NCBI GenBank assembly: GCA_003963405.1
Contig: RXIY01000049.1
Coordinates: 1-64,000 of the forward strand
Source of the DNA: Hyphomicrobiales bacterium
GTDB lineage: Bacteria; Pseudomonadota; Alphaproteobacteria; Rhizobiales; Beijerinckiaceae
DNA: 64,000 nucleotides
Direction of reading: 5' to 3'
The notes beneath the pieces were generated by a model. The model made no database searches. It worked only from the letters and a program-made list of their open reading frames with translations, and was not told where the DNA came from. Each line of letters starts with the position of its first letter. The stretch's first letter is position 1. Position numbers and translations under genes: made by a program. Shown piece after piece: positions 28,949 to 38,343 of the stretch.

Positions 28949-30157
28949 TTACACCCGTTCGATGATCGTCGCCGTGCCCATGCCGGCGCCGATGCAAAGC
29001 GTCACCAGCGCGGTGGATTTGCCGGTGCGCTCCAGTTCGTCGAGCGCGATGCCGACGAGCATGGCGCCCGTGGCGCCGAGCGGATGGCCCATGGCGATGG
29101 CGCCGCCGTTCGGATTGACCTTGGCGGGGTCGAGATCAAAGGCTTGCAGATAGCGCAGCACCACGGCGGCGAAGGCTTCGTTGATTTCGATGAGGTCGAT
29201 GTCGTCGAGGCTCATGCGCGCGCGGTCGAGCAGCTTGCGCGTCACATCGACCGGCCCGGTCAGCATGATCGCCGGCTCAGAGCCAATATTGGCGAAGGCG
29301 CGAATGCGCGCGCGGGGCTTCACGCCGATCTTCTCGCCGGCTTCCTTCGAGCCGACGAGCACCGCCGCGGCGCCGTCGACGATGCCGGAGGAATTGCCGG
29401 CGTGATGCACGTAATCGAGTCTTTCGATCGCCGGATAGGCTTGAATGGCCACGGCGTCGAAACCGCCCTGCTGGGCGTAAAAGGCGAAAGAGGGCTTGAG
29501 GCTCGCGAGCGCCTGCATGTTGGTGTCGGGCCGCATGTGCTCGTCATAGTCGAGAAGCGTGAGGCCGTTTACGTCCTTCACCGGCACGACGGATTTCGCG
29601 AAGCGGCTTTCGCGCCACGCCGTCCCCGCCCGCTTCTGCGATTCGACCGCATAGGCGTCGACATCGTCGCGCGAGAAACCGTATTTCGTCGCGATGAGAT
29701 CGGCGGAGACGCCCTGCGGCATGAAATAGGAGGGGATCGCAATCGTCGGATCGACCGGCCAGGCGCCGCCCGAGGCGCCGATGCCGACGCGGCTCATCGA
29801 CTCGACGCCGCCGCCGATTGCGAGCTCGTGCTGGCCGGACATGATTTCAGCCGCCGCGAAATTCACGGAATCGAGGCCCGACGCGCAGAAGCGGTTGATC
29901 TGCACGCCCGGCACTTTGTACGAAAAGCCCGAGGCGATGGCGGAGGCGCGCGCAATGTCGCCGCCGGCTTCGCCAACCGGATCGACGCAACCGAGGATGA
30001 CATCGTCGACCTCCGGTCCCGCGATGTTGTTGCGCGCCTTGATCGCCTTCAGCGCCGTATTGGCGAGGCCGAGCGAGGAGACTTCGTGCAGCGAACCATC
30101 CGGCTTGCCGCGCCCGCGCGGCGTCCGCACGGCGTCGTAAATGTAAGCGTCGGGCAT
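28949..30157 (-). CDS. fadA: Acetyl-CoA C-acyltransferase (3-ketoacyl-CoA thiolase)
   Basis: A 402-residue thiolase that cleaves 3-ketoacyl-CoA with CoA to acetyl-CoA and a shortened acyl-CoA. The nucleophilic Cys is in INRFCASGLDSVN (about residues 87-99). The conserved GGAIAMGHPLGATGAM (His near 358) and the C-terminal CIGAGMGTA (second Cys near 388) complete the active site. It is the middle gene of the operon between the acyl-CoA dehydrogenase and the FadB-type gene. Context supports degradation rather than acetoacetyl-CoA synthesis, though acetyl-CoA acetyltransferases are close relatives, so chain-length preference cannot be read. Confidence 0.93.
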   Translation of the reverse strand: MPDAYIYDAVRTPRGRGKPDGSLHEVSSLGLANTALKAIKARNNIAGPEVDDVILGCVDPVGEAGGDIARASAIASGFSYKVPGVQINRFCASGLDSVNFAAAEIMSGQHELAIGGGVESMSRVGIGASGGAWPVDPTIAIPSYFMPQGVSADLIATKYGFSRDDVDAYAVESQKRAGTAWRESRFAKSVVPVKDVNGLTLLDYDEHMRPDTNMQALASLKPSFAFYAQQGGFDAVAIQAYPAIERLDYVHHAGNSSGIVDGAAAVLVGSKEAGEKIGVKPRARIRAFANIGSEPAIMLTGPVDVTRKLLDRARMSLDDIDLIEINEAFAAVVLRYLQAFDLDPAKVNPNGGAIAMGHPLGATGAMLVGIALDELERTGKSTALVTLCIGAGMGTATIIERV

Positions 30158-30244
30158 GGCGTTTCCTCTTTCTATCTCGCCCGGGACTGCATCCGACCCC
30201 GTTTTGTGGGGCCGCCCCGTATCGGGGCGGGAAGCCGCCCGGCT

Positions 30245-32038
30245 CTAGAACATCTCCGCCGGAAGCGACATCATCGTGTCGGCCCCTGTGACGATGCGCG
30301 CAAGACGCAGCGCCGTCTCCGGCAGCATGCGCTCCATGAAAAAGCGCGCGGTGGCAAGCTTTGCATCCATGCGCGCCGCCTGATCCGGCTCGCGCGCCTT
30401 CTTCTCCATCGCGGCGGCCGCGATCTTCACGAACATCAGCCCCATCGCGACGCGGCCGAGAAGATGCATGTAATCATAGGAGGCCGCGCCCGCATTGTCG
30501 GGCTTCGCCATGGCGTTCTGCATGAGCCACATGGTGGCTTTCTGAAGATCGTTCAGCGCCGCCTGCGCGGGCGCGACGAAAGGCTTCATCGCCTCCCTGT
30601 CGCCATGCGCCTGCAACAGCTCGGCGCTGTCCTTGAAGAAGGCCATGATGGCGCGGCCGCCGTCGCGCGGCAGTTTGCGGCCGACGAGGTCGAGCGCCTG
30701 AATGCCATTCGCGCCCTCGTAAATCATGGCGATGCGCGCGTCGCGCACGAACTGCTCCATGCCCCATTCGCGAATGTAGCCATGGCCGCCGAAGACCTGC
30801 TGCGCCTTCACGGCGTTGTCGAAGCCGACGTCGGTCAGCACGCCCTTGAGCACCGGCGTCATCAGGCCCAGCCGATCTTCCGCCGCCTGCCGCGCCGCGG
30901 CGTCCTCCGAGCGGTGCGCCACGTCGCTGTCGAGCGCGGCGGAAAGCGTCAGGGCGCGCGCCGCCTCGTTGAAGGCCTTGATCTCCATCAGCATCCGGCG
31001 AATGTCGGGATGCACGATGATCGGATCGGCCTTTTTGTCGGGAAATTTCGGTCCCGACAGCGCGCGGCCCTGAAGCCGCTCCTTTGCATAGGCGACCGCA
31101 TTCTGATACGCGACCTCGGATTGCGCGAGGCCCTGGATGGCGACGCCGAGCCGCGCCTCGTTCATCATCACGAACATGGCGTTGAGGCCGCGATTGGCCT
31201 CGCCGACGAGAAAGCCCTGCGCGCCGTCGTAGTTCATGACGCAGGTGGCGTTGCCGTGAATGCCCATCTTCTCTTCGATGGAGCCACAGGAGACGCCATT
31301 TCGCGCGCCGAGCGAACCGTCGGCCTCGACGAGAATCTTCGGCACGATGAAGAGAGATATGCCCTTCACCCCCGCCGGCGCGCCCTCGATGCGGGCGAGC
31401 ACGAGATGGATGATGTTCTCCGCGAGATCGTGCTCGCCGGCGGAAATGAAGATTTTCTGGCCGGTGATCGCATAGCTTCCATCGCCGCGCGGGACGGCCT
31501 TGGTGGTCAACAGGCCGAGGTCCGTGCCGCATTGCGGCTCGGTGAGATTCATCGTGCCGGTCCAGCGGCCTTCCGCCATTTTGGGAACGTAAAGGCGCTT
31601 CTGCTCCTCTGAGCCATGGGTGAGCAGCGCCGCGAGCGCGCCCTGCGTCAGGCCGGGATACATGGCGAAGGCCATATTCGCCGCCGAGGCGTATTCGCTC
31701 ATCGGCGTCGAGAGCGTGAAGGGCAGGCCTTGTCCGCCATAGTCCTCGGGCACGGGCAGGCCGATCCAGCCGCCGTTCGCATAGGCGGTGAATGCGGATT
31801 TGAAGCCCGCGGGCGTCGACACCGCGCCGTCTGCGCCGCGCTTGCAGCCATTGGCGTCGCCCGACTGGTTGAGCGGCGCGAGCACCTCTTCGCAAAGCTT
31901 GCCGGCCTCGAAAAGGATTTGCGAGAGAACGTCGAGGGAAACGTCGGCGAATCCTTTCAGATTCCCGAAACGCTGGAACTGCAAAACGTCATTGAGCAGA
32001 AAAAGCGTATCTTCAACAGGCGCTCTGTAGCTCGGCAT
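30245..32038 (-). CDS. Acyl-CoA dehydrogenase with C-terminal extension
   Basis: A 597-residue FAD-dependent dehydrogenase for the first step of beta-oxidation. It carries the N-terminal helical segment starting MPSYRAPVEDTLFLLNDVLQ, the acyl-CoA dehydrogenase middle motif MNLTEPQCGTDLGLLTTKA (about 160-178), the central FAD region with YAITGQKIFISAGEHD, and a catalytic-base region followed by QVFGGHGYIREWGMEQFVRD (about 425-444). The extra C-terminal domain of some 120 residues is typical of the DmdC/AcdA-like long forms. ATG 32038 has AGGGAG at the right distance, so ten residues of a longer frame are excluded. It is first in the three-gene fatty-acid operon. Confidence 0.93.
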   Translation of the reverse strand: MPSYRAPVEDTLFLLNDVLQFQRFGNLKGFADVSLDVLSQILFEAGKLCEEVLAPLNQSGDANGCKRGADGAVSTPAGFKSAFTAYANGGWIGLPVPEDYGGQGLPFTLSTPMSEYASAANMAFAMYPGLTQGALAALLTHGSEEQKRLYVPKMAEGRWTGTMNLTEPQCGTDLGLLTTKAVPRGDGSYAITGQKIFISAGEHDLAENIIHLVLARIEGAPAGVKGISLFIVPKILVEADGSLGARNGVSCGSIEEKMGIHGNATCVMNYDGAQGFLVGEANRGLNAMFVMMNEARLGVAIQGLAQSEVAYQNAVAYAKERLQGRALSGPKFPDKKADPIIVHPDIRRMLMEIKAFNEAARALTLSAALDSDVAHRSEDAAARQAAEDRLGLMTPVLKGVLTDVGFDNAVKAQQVFGGHGYIREWGMEQFVRDARIAMIYEGANGIQALDLVGRKLPRDGGRAIMAFFKDSAELLQAHGDREAMKPFVAPAQAALNDLQKATMWLMQNAMAKPDNAGAASYDYMHLLGRVAMGLMFVKIAAAAMEKKAREPDQAARMDAKLATARFFMERMLPETALRLARIVTGADTMMSLPAEMF

Positions 32039-32263
32039 CGAATTCTCCCTTTGAAGGTCGACATCCAACGGCCGGCGCGGCCCGGATGAGACGCCGTTCG
32101 CGTCTTAGGTAGAGGGGCCGCATCGCCCGCGCAATAGGGGCTTGAACGTAGCTCGTGGGTTTTGCTCATAACCGCTGCGCCTTGCCCGAAAAGGGAAAGA
32201 TTCCTGCTCGGCTAATCGCTTGTTTCGTAAACCTGAACGGAAGCCGCCGGATCGGCGGACGGC

Positions 32264-32278
32264 TTAACCGCTTGTTTA
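32264..32278 (+). promoter_or_regulatory. Possible CtrA-type site in the intergenic region 32039-32428
   Basis: TTAA-N7-TTTA (32264-32278) is one base off the full TTAA-N7-TTAA motif of the cell-cycle regulator CtrA. It lies about 150 bp before the PodJ-like gene. The 390-bp region carries the divergent promoters of that gene and the fatty-acid operon. I saw no gene in it. One site in a region with other TTAAC words (e.g. near 32326) is weak evidence. Confidence 0.3.
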
Positions 32279-32428
32279 CCGCAAACAGCAGAAAGTCGGT
32301 TCCGGCGCCGTCTCGGCCTTTTATGGTTAACGCTCCGATTCGCGGGCGTTGTCGAGCCGTCTCCACGGGTTGTTTTCGTTCTCTCTTCTCTCGAGCCATC
32401 CGCAAAGACGGGCTTGCCGGACACGCAC

Positions 32429-35400
32429 ATGACCAAGGCTCTTTCCCGCAAAAACCGTGGCGCCGACGATGAGGCGAGGGGCGCGGCCCGCGCCGAAGCG
32501 CGCCGGTCCGGGAAACGCCTCGGCGCCTGGCTCGACGACGCGATTCGCGCCGAGGCGGAGGATTTGCGCGACGAGCCCTTCGAAGATGACGACGACGACC
32601 AGGTCGAAGCCATCGCAAGGCGGCTCGCCGGACCTGCGGGCTTGCGTGACGAGCGGCGACGCGAGCGAGACGACGGCCATCCGCCGCGCCGCTGGCGCGA
32701 CGACGCGCAGGCGCTCCAGACAGAATCCCGCCGCAAACGGAACGACGACCCGTCCGGCGAGGATGAAGATCGCGCGCCGCCCGCGCGCCGTCTTCGCGCG
32801 GAAGATGAGGGGCGCCGTGACGCGCGGCCGCGCCGGGAGCGGACGACGCGCCTCGACCGGGAGGCGATCGTCGCCGACGCCGCCGCCATCTTCCACCGCC
32901 GAATCGCCGAAAGCGAGCGTGAGACGGCGCGCGCGCTCGACAATCTCGCCGGTCTTCTCGAAGAAGGCGAGCTGAGCCGGGAGAGCGCGCAAGAGGGCCT
33001 CGCGTCCCTCGCCAAGCGGCTGGGCCGGCTCGAATCGCGCCTCGCCGAAGAGCCCGCCGCCGTCGATGACGCGCGTCCCATCCGCGCCGCGCTGGCGCGG
33101 CTCGAGTCCCGCCTCGACACGCTTTCGGGCGCCGATCGCGTCTCGGGGGTGGAGCGGGCGCTCGAGGGGCTCGACCAGCGCCTTGACGAAATCGCCCGAA
33201 GGCTCGGCTCGGAGCCTCGGGGGGGCGCGCCCGAGCCTGCGGCGGAAGAGCAGGCTCCCGCGCCAGAGCCCGGCCGGGTCGAACCGCCGAGTCGGCGCCC
33301 GCTGGACGAAGCCGTCGCCGAAATCACGCGCCGTCAGCGCGCTCTGCTCGCCGCCGAGCCGGCGCGCCCTCTGCCGCACGAGCCGGAGCCGTCGCTCGCG
33401 CCGGCGCCGGACCGATTCGCCGCGGTTCAGGCGACGCTCGACTCCATTTCGCAGCAGATCGAAGCGGTTCGGCACGGCGCTGTGGAGCGGGCCGATCAGC
33501 AACTCGTCGCCATGCGCCAGGTGGAGGGCCTCCGCCGGGACCTCGAGGACATGTCCAGCGCAATCGGCGACCTCGCGCCGCGCGCCTCGGTCGCCGCCAT
33601 CGAGATGGCGCTGCACGACCTCGCCCGCCGCGTCGAGACGCAGCGGTGTCGCGGCGTCGCAGACGATCTTCTCGAACCCGCCGAGCGGATCGCCGACGAG
33701 CTGCGCGCCAGCATTCGCGACCTCGACCCGAGCCCCATCGTCCGCAATCTCCACGCCGACGTCCTGACCATCGGGCGCCGACTCGACGCGCTCCAGGAAC
33801 CGAACGCCGCCGACTCCGCGCTCATTCGCGAGCTCGTCGAACGGAGCGGCGACATCCGGGAGCAGCTCTCGGCGCTCGCCGCCAGGCCGTTGCCCCTCGA
33901 AAAGATCGAAACGAGGCTTGTGGATCTCACCCAGCGCGTCGACGCGCTCGCACGCTCGGGGGCGGGCGTCGCCTCAAAGGCCGCGGCCGCCCTGGACATG
34001 GGGGAAGCCGCGCGCTCGATCCGCGCGATCGTCTCTTCCGAGACAACGGCGAGCCTAGACACCTTCAACGGCCGCCTCGAGCGGCTCGCCGGCCAGCTCG
34101 ACGAGCTCGTCGCCAGCGCCGGCGGCAAGCGCATCGACGAATTGGGCAAGCGCATCGACGATCTCGGCCAGATGCTCGCGAGACGGCTCGAAAAAGGCCC
34201 GGTCCCGCCCGTCGACACATCCGGGCTCGAAAATCTCGTCGCCGGGCTGGCGCGCAAGCTCGACTCCGCGCTGGAGCAAAAGACCGAGGCGCCGGCTCTG
34301 GAGGAAATCGGCCGCAAGCTCGATTCGCTGGGGAGCCGGTTGCCCGTCGCCGCTCCGCCGGCCGAGAAGCACTTCCACGATCTGGCCCAGCGTATCGACG
34401 GGATGCGCGAGACGCTGTCGCAGCGGTTCGAGCGTGGCGTCGCGGCGGCGCCCGCCATCGGGGCCATCGAGGACCTCGTCCGCGGGCTCGATCGCAAGGT
34501 GGAGACGGCGCTTGCGGCCGGCGCACAAGCGCCGGACATCGAGCCGATCCGCCGCCAGATCGAACAGCTGTCGCGAAAGGTCGACCGCCTCGACGATCCG
34601 GGCGCCAATCCGAGACTGAGCGCGCTTCTCGCCGCGGCTCCGCGCAATGCGCAGCTCGACGAGATCGCCGCCCGTCTCGAACGCATGCAGTCGGCGCTGA
34701 CGCATCGCGCCGAGGAAGGCTCGCGCGTCGCGTCGCGTCAGGAGGAGCTGACGGAACTCGTCGGACAGCTTGCCGCGCGCATCAATCAGGCGGTCGGCGC
34801 GCGAGACGACGGTGAGGCGCTGAAGGCCCTCGAAAGGCAGATCGGCGCGCTGTCGAAACGGCTCGCCCGCAACGACGAGAACGGCGCTGCGCTCGCCGCC
34901 GTCGAGGCGAAGATCGGCGCCCTCGTCGGGCAGCTCGAGGAGACGAAGAGCGCAACCTCGCTCGCCGCAGAGGAGGCGGTGCGCCGCGCCACGCAGGAGA
35001 TCCTGCGTGAGGCGAGCCCCGCGCCCGGCGCCCTGCGGGCGGCGCTGGAGCGCGAGCTGGTCGAAATTCGGGACAAGCAGGACGAGAGCAGCCAGCGCAC
35101 CCATGAGACGCTGCTCGCCGTGCACGAGACCCTCGAGCGCGTCGTCGAGCGTCTCGCCATGTTCGAGGACGAGCTCACGGAAATCCGCGGCGCCGCGAAG
35201 CCCGCCGCGGCCGCCCGCGCGCCGGGGGTCCTCGCGGAGCCGCGCGCGTCCTCGCGCATCGAGGCTGACGACGACGACCTCGGCGATTTCCTGATGCCGC
35301 CCGGCGCCGCCCGCCCGCAGCGCCGCGAGCCGGCCTTCGAGACCGGCCTGGGGGGCCGGCCAGAACCGGCCCAGATGGATTTCATCGCCGCCGCGCGCCG

Positions 35401-36625
35401 CGCCGCCCAGCAGGCCGCCCGTGACGCCGCCGCCGCCGAAACGGCCTATCAGGCGCGCCGCAGCGCCACGCGGGCGGAAACGCCCGCCGAAGAGGTCGAG
35501 CGCGCGCCCGAAGGCAAGGGCGCGGGACTTCTGGCGGCGATTCAGGATCGCAAGCGGCCGCTGCTGCTCGGCCTCGGGGCGCTGGTGCTGATGGCGGGCG
35601 CCTATCAGATCGCCCGCGTCGGCATCGAGGGCGTCGATAATTGGCGCAAGGACAACCATCAGCATGCAGAGGCGACGCCGGAAGACGGCGAGGCCGGCGC
35701 CGGCGGTTCAGCCCCCGCCGCCGGCGTGGTCGGGGAGGCCGCGAAGAACCCCGCGCCGGCGGCGCCCGCCCGCCCGCGCGCGGCTGTCCCGGACGCGACG
35801 AAGGCGCCCGCCGCCGCTCCGGCTGCGCCGCCGCCGCGCATGATCGTCCCGAACGCCGAGACCGCGCCCGTCGACAGGACCCCTGTCGGCTCCATCGGCG
35901 GGGCTGCGCTCAATCCCCTGCCGCCGCCCGACGCCATCGGCGCCATCCGGGCGCTGGCTGAGGGCGGCGACGCGGCGGCGCAATATGACCTTGCTCTCCG
36001 CATGTCGGAGGGCCGCGGCCTGCCGCGCGATCCGCGCATGGCGGCGCAATGGTTCGAAAGGGCTGCGGCTCAGGGACTCGCGCCAGCCATGTATCGGCTC
36101 GGCTCGCTTTACGAAAAGGGCGTCGGGGTCGAACGAGATTATTCGCGCGCCCGCAAGCTCTATCAAGCCGCCGCGGAGGCGGGGAACGCCCGCGCCATGC
36201 ACAATCTCGCCGTCCTGTTCGCCGAGGGCGGCGACGGCGGCAAGCCCGATTACGGCGCTGCGGCCGAGTGGTTCCGCAAAGCGGGCGAATACGGCGTGCG
36301 CGACAGCCAGTACAATCTCGCGATCCTCCATGCGCGGGGGCTCGGCGTCGGGCAGAGCCTCGTGCAGTCCTATGTCTGGTTCTCCGCCGCCGCCGCGCAG
36401 GGCGACGCCGACGCCGCCAGGAAGCGCGACGAGGTCGCGTCCAGGCTCGACTCGAAGGAGCTGGCGGCGGCCAAAGCGGCGGCCGCGGCCTTCCATGTGA
36501 AGGAGCCGCCGCGCGCGTCGAATGACGTCCCGCCACCGGTCGTCGGGGGCGAGAAGGCGCGGGCGCCGGGCGCCGCGGCGCCTGTGTCGCCTCCCCCGGC
36601 GAAACCAAAAATTTCCAGGCTTTGA
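32429..36625 (+). CDS. PodJ-like polar localisation protein with coiled coil and Sel1 repeats
   Basis: A 1398-residue membrane protein. The N-terminus has the PodJ-type start (ARAEARRSGKRLGAWLDDAI, about 21-40), then nearly 900 residues of charged heptad-rich coiled coil with many short 'LDSISQQIEAVR'-like segments, one membrane helix (RPLLLGLGALVLMAGAYQIA, near 1042-1061), an Ala/Pro linker, and Sel1-type repeats (YDLALRMSEGRGLPRDPRMA, YRLGSLYEKGVGVERDYSRA and two more, about 1175-1320). In Caulobacter PodJ organises the new cell pole. No C-terminal peptidoglycan-binding domain is seen, the tail being Pro/Ala-rich. ATG 32429 is preferred to the TTG five codons earlier. The polar role is inferred from domain order. 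Confidence 0.8.
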   Translation: MTKALSRKNRGADDEARGAARAEARRSGKRLGAWLDDAIRAEAEDLRDEPFEDDDDDQVEAIARRLAGPAGLRDERRRERDDGHPPRRWRDDAQALQTESRRKRNDDPSGEDEDRAPPARRLRAEDEGRRDARPRRERTTRLDREAIVADAAAIFHRRIAESERETARALDNLAGLLEEGELSRESAQEGLASLAKRLGRLESRLAEEPAAVDDARPIRAALARLESRLDTLSGADRVSGVERALEGLDQRLDEIARRLGSEPRGGAPEPAAEEQAPAPEPGRVEPPSRRPLDEAVAEITRRQRALLAAEPARPLPHEPEPSLAPAPDRFAAVQATLDSISQQIEAVRHGAVERADQQLVAMRQVEGLRRDLEDMSSAIGDLAPRASVAAIEMALHDLARRVETQRCRGVADDLLEPAERIADELRASIRDLDPSPIVRNLHADVLTIGRRLDALQEPNAADSALIRELVERSGDIREQLSALAARPLPLEKIETRLVDLTQRVDALARSGAGVASKAAAALDMGEAARSIRAIVSSETTASLDTFNGRLERLAGQLDELVASAGGKRIDELGKRIDDLGQMLARRLEKGPVPPVDTSGLENLVAGLARKLDSALEQKTEAPALEEIGRKLDSLGSRLPVAAPPAEKHFHDLAQRIDGMRETLSQRFERGVAAAPAIGAIEDLVRGLDRKVETALAAGAQAPDIEPIRRQIEQLSRKVDRLDDPGANPRLSALLAAAPRNAQLDEIAARLERMQSALTHRAEEGSRVASRQEELTELVGQLAARINQAVGARDDGEALKALERQIGALSKRLARNDENGAALAAVEAKIGALVGQLEETKSATSLAAEEAVRRATQEILREASPAPGALRAALERELVEIRDKQDESSQRTHETLLAVHETLERVVERLAMFEDELTEIRGAAKPAAAARAPGVLAEPRASSRIEADDDDLGDFLMPPGAARPQRREPAFETGLGGRPEPAQMDFIAAARRAAQQAARDAAAAETAYQARRSATRAETPAEEVERAPEGKGAGLLAAIQDRKRPLLLGLGALVLMAGAYQIARVGIEGVDNWRKDNHQHAEATPEDGEAGAGGSAPAAGVVGEAAKNPAPAAPARPRAAVPDATKAPAAAPAAPPPRMIVPNAETAPVDRTPVGSIGGAALNPLPPPDAIGAIRALAEGGDAAAQYDLALRMSEGRGLPRDPRMAAQWFERAAAQGLAPAMYRLGSLYEKGVGVERDYSRARKLYQAAAEAGNARAMHNLAVLFAEGGDGGKPDYGAAAEWFRKAGEYGVRDSQYNLAILHARGLGVGQSLVQSYVWFSAAAAQGDADAARKRDEVASRLDSKELAAAKAAAAAFHVKEPPRASNDVPPPVVGGEKARAPGAAAPVSPPPAKPKISRL

Positions 36626-36749
36626 GCCGATTGACCGGGAAGCGTCGCCATTTGGCCGCGAATTTACGATTCATCGACCCTCGATCGCTAACGTAGCAAC
36701 GAGTGAAGGCTTTTCGTCTTTGGCCCCTCGCCCTTTCGGAGACTACCCA

Positions 36750-37037
36750 ATGCGCAAGTTCCTCGCCGCGATTCTCGCCGCTTCGGCGATCGGGGCCGTG
36801 ATGATCCAGGCCGCGCCTGCGCGGGCCGACTCGGCTGGTCCCGCGATCGCCGCCGGCATCGGCGGCTTCGCGCTCGGCGCCATCGCCGGCGGCGCGCTGG
36901 CCCAGCAGGGTCCGCCGACGGTCGTCTATGCGCCGCCGCCGCCGCCGCCGGTCCGCTGCTGGACCGAACGCCGCCCCGTGTTCGACGAATATGGCGAGGT
37001 AATCGGCTCACGCCCGCGCAGGGTCTGCGAGCAGTAA
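36750..37037 (+). CDS. Small secreted Gly/Pro-rich protein
   Basis: A 95-residue protein with a signal peptide (MRKFLAAILAASAIGAVMIQ, cleavage likely after ARA), a Gly/Ala-rich hydrophobic stretch (IAAGIGGFALGAIAGGALAQ) that might insert in or associate with a membrane, a Pro tract (YAPPPPPPVR), and a C-terminal region with two Cys (RCWTERRPVFDEYG and RRVCEQ) that may form a disulphide. I recognise the general shape of short envelope proteins of Rhizobiales but no named family. The start is set by the signal peptide; no strong ribosome binding site is seen. Likely monocistronic. Confidence 0.7.
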   Translation: MRKFLAAILAASAIGAVMIQAAPARADSAGPAIAAGIGGFALGAIAGGALAQQGPPTVVYAPPPPPPVRCWTERRPVFDEYGEVIGSRPRRVCEQ

Positions 37038-37158
37038 CGCAACGACGCCATGCGCCGGATCGCGACAGCGGCCGGCGCATGGGCTCCGAGCTCGTGGGAC
37101 GGGCTTTTGCGCCCGCCTCCCCACGAAAAAAACGTTTTCTCGCGATAAGCTTTCGTCC

Positions 37159-38334
37159 ATGAAGCAAAATTGCCTGCTTGCGGCGTCGGCCGCGCTCCTG
37201 CTTTTCGCGGCCCCGGCGCGCGCGGAATGGTCCGCTTGTGTGGGGGGGCTGCGCCATGCGGCGGCGGGAGCGGGGGTGAGCCAGCAAGCGATCGCCGCGG
37301 CGACGGACGGGCTCGAGCCCAATGACGCCGTGAGTTTCATGGACAAGCAGCCCGAGTTCACGACGCCGGTGTGGGATTACGTCGCCGGCCTCGTCGACGA
37401 GGAGCGCGTCGCGGAAGGACGCGCCATGCTGCAAAAATACGCCAGCGCCCTCCACGCCGCTGAAAGCCGCTATGGCGTCGATCCGGCGACCGTCGTCGCC
37501 GTCTGGGGCGTCGAGTCCGATTTCGGCAAGAGCTTCGGCAAGCGCCCGGTCGTGCAGTCGCTCGCGACGCTCGCCTGCGAGGCCCCGCGGCGCAACGACT
37601 ACTGGCGCAAGGAATTCGTGGCCGCGCTGAAGATTCTGGACAATGGCGACATCCGCCCGGACGAGTTCATGGGCTCCTGGGCCGGCGCCTTCGGCCACAC
37701 GCAATTCATGCCCTCGACCTTCCTCGGCACGGCCGTAGATCTCGACGGCGACGGCCGCCGCAACATCGCGAGCTCGGCAGCGGATTCGCTCGGGTCCACG
37801 GCCAATTTCCTGAGAAAGAGCGGCTGGCGCGCCGGCGAGCACTGGGGCTTTGAGGTGCGTCTCCCCGAAAGCTTCTCCGGCCCCTCCGGCCGCAGCCGCA
37901 AGCAGCCCATGTCCTTCTGGGAGTCGCGGGGAATCACGCGGCTCGACGGCGGCGGTCTCGGCGGCGGATCGGCCGGCCTTCTTCTGCCCGCCGGCCGCAA
38001 TGGCCCCGCCTTTCTGGTGACGAAGAACTTCGACGCGATTTATTCCTACAACGCCGCGGAATCCTATGCGCTGGCGATCGCGGTCCTCTCCGACATGCTT
38101 CGGGGCCGCCCCGGCATCCAGACCCCCTGGCCGACCGACGATCCCGGCCTTTCGCGCGCCGAGCGCCGCGAATTGCAGGCGCTGCTCGTGCGCGCCGGCT
38201 ATGACGTGGGCGACGCCGACGGCGTGATCGGCACGAAGACCAAGGAAGCCATCGCCGATTATCAGGGGCGCGTCGGCCTGCCGCGCAATGGCCGCGCCAG
38301 CCTCAAGGTGCTCAAGGCTTTGCGCGGCGGATAA
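37159..38334 (+). CDS. MltB-type lytic murein transglycosylase with peptidoglycan-binding domain
   Basis: A 391-residue periplasmic enzyme that cleaves glycan strands to 1,6-anhydro products. Signal peptide MKQNCLLAASAALLLFAAPA; there is no lipobox, so it is soluble. The catalytic Glu is in AVWGVESDFGKSFG (near residue 118), and the family motif SWAGAFGHTQFMPSTF (about 173-188) follows. The C-terminal 60 residues form a PG_binding_1 domain (LQALLVRAGYDVGDADGVIG with TKTKEAIADYQ). Domain order matches the MltB/SLT family 3 found in Rhizobiales. It is convergent with the AI-2E permease, whose stop is 9 bp away. Confidence 0.93.
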   Translation: MKQNCLLAASAALLLFAAPARAEWSACVGGLRHAAAGAGVSQQAIAAATDGLEPNDAVSFMDKQPEFTTPVWDYVAGLVDEERVAEGRAMLQKYASALHAAESRYGVDPATVVAVWGVESDFGKSFGKRPVVQSLATLACEAPRRNDYWRKEFVAALKILDNGDIRPDEFMGSWAGAFGHTQFMPSTFLGTAVDLDGDGRRNIASSAADSLGSTANFLRKSGWRAGEHWGFEVRLPESFSGPSGRSRKQPMSFWESRGITRLDGGGLGGGSAGLLLPAGRNGPAFLVTKNFDAIYSYNAAESYALAIAVLSDMLRGRPGIQTPWPTDDPGLSRAERRELQALLVRAGYDVGDADGVIGTKTKEAIADYQGRVGLPRNGRASLKVLKALRGG

Positions 38335-38343
38335 AGCGCGCGC

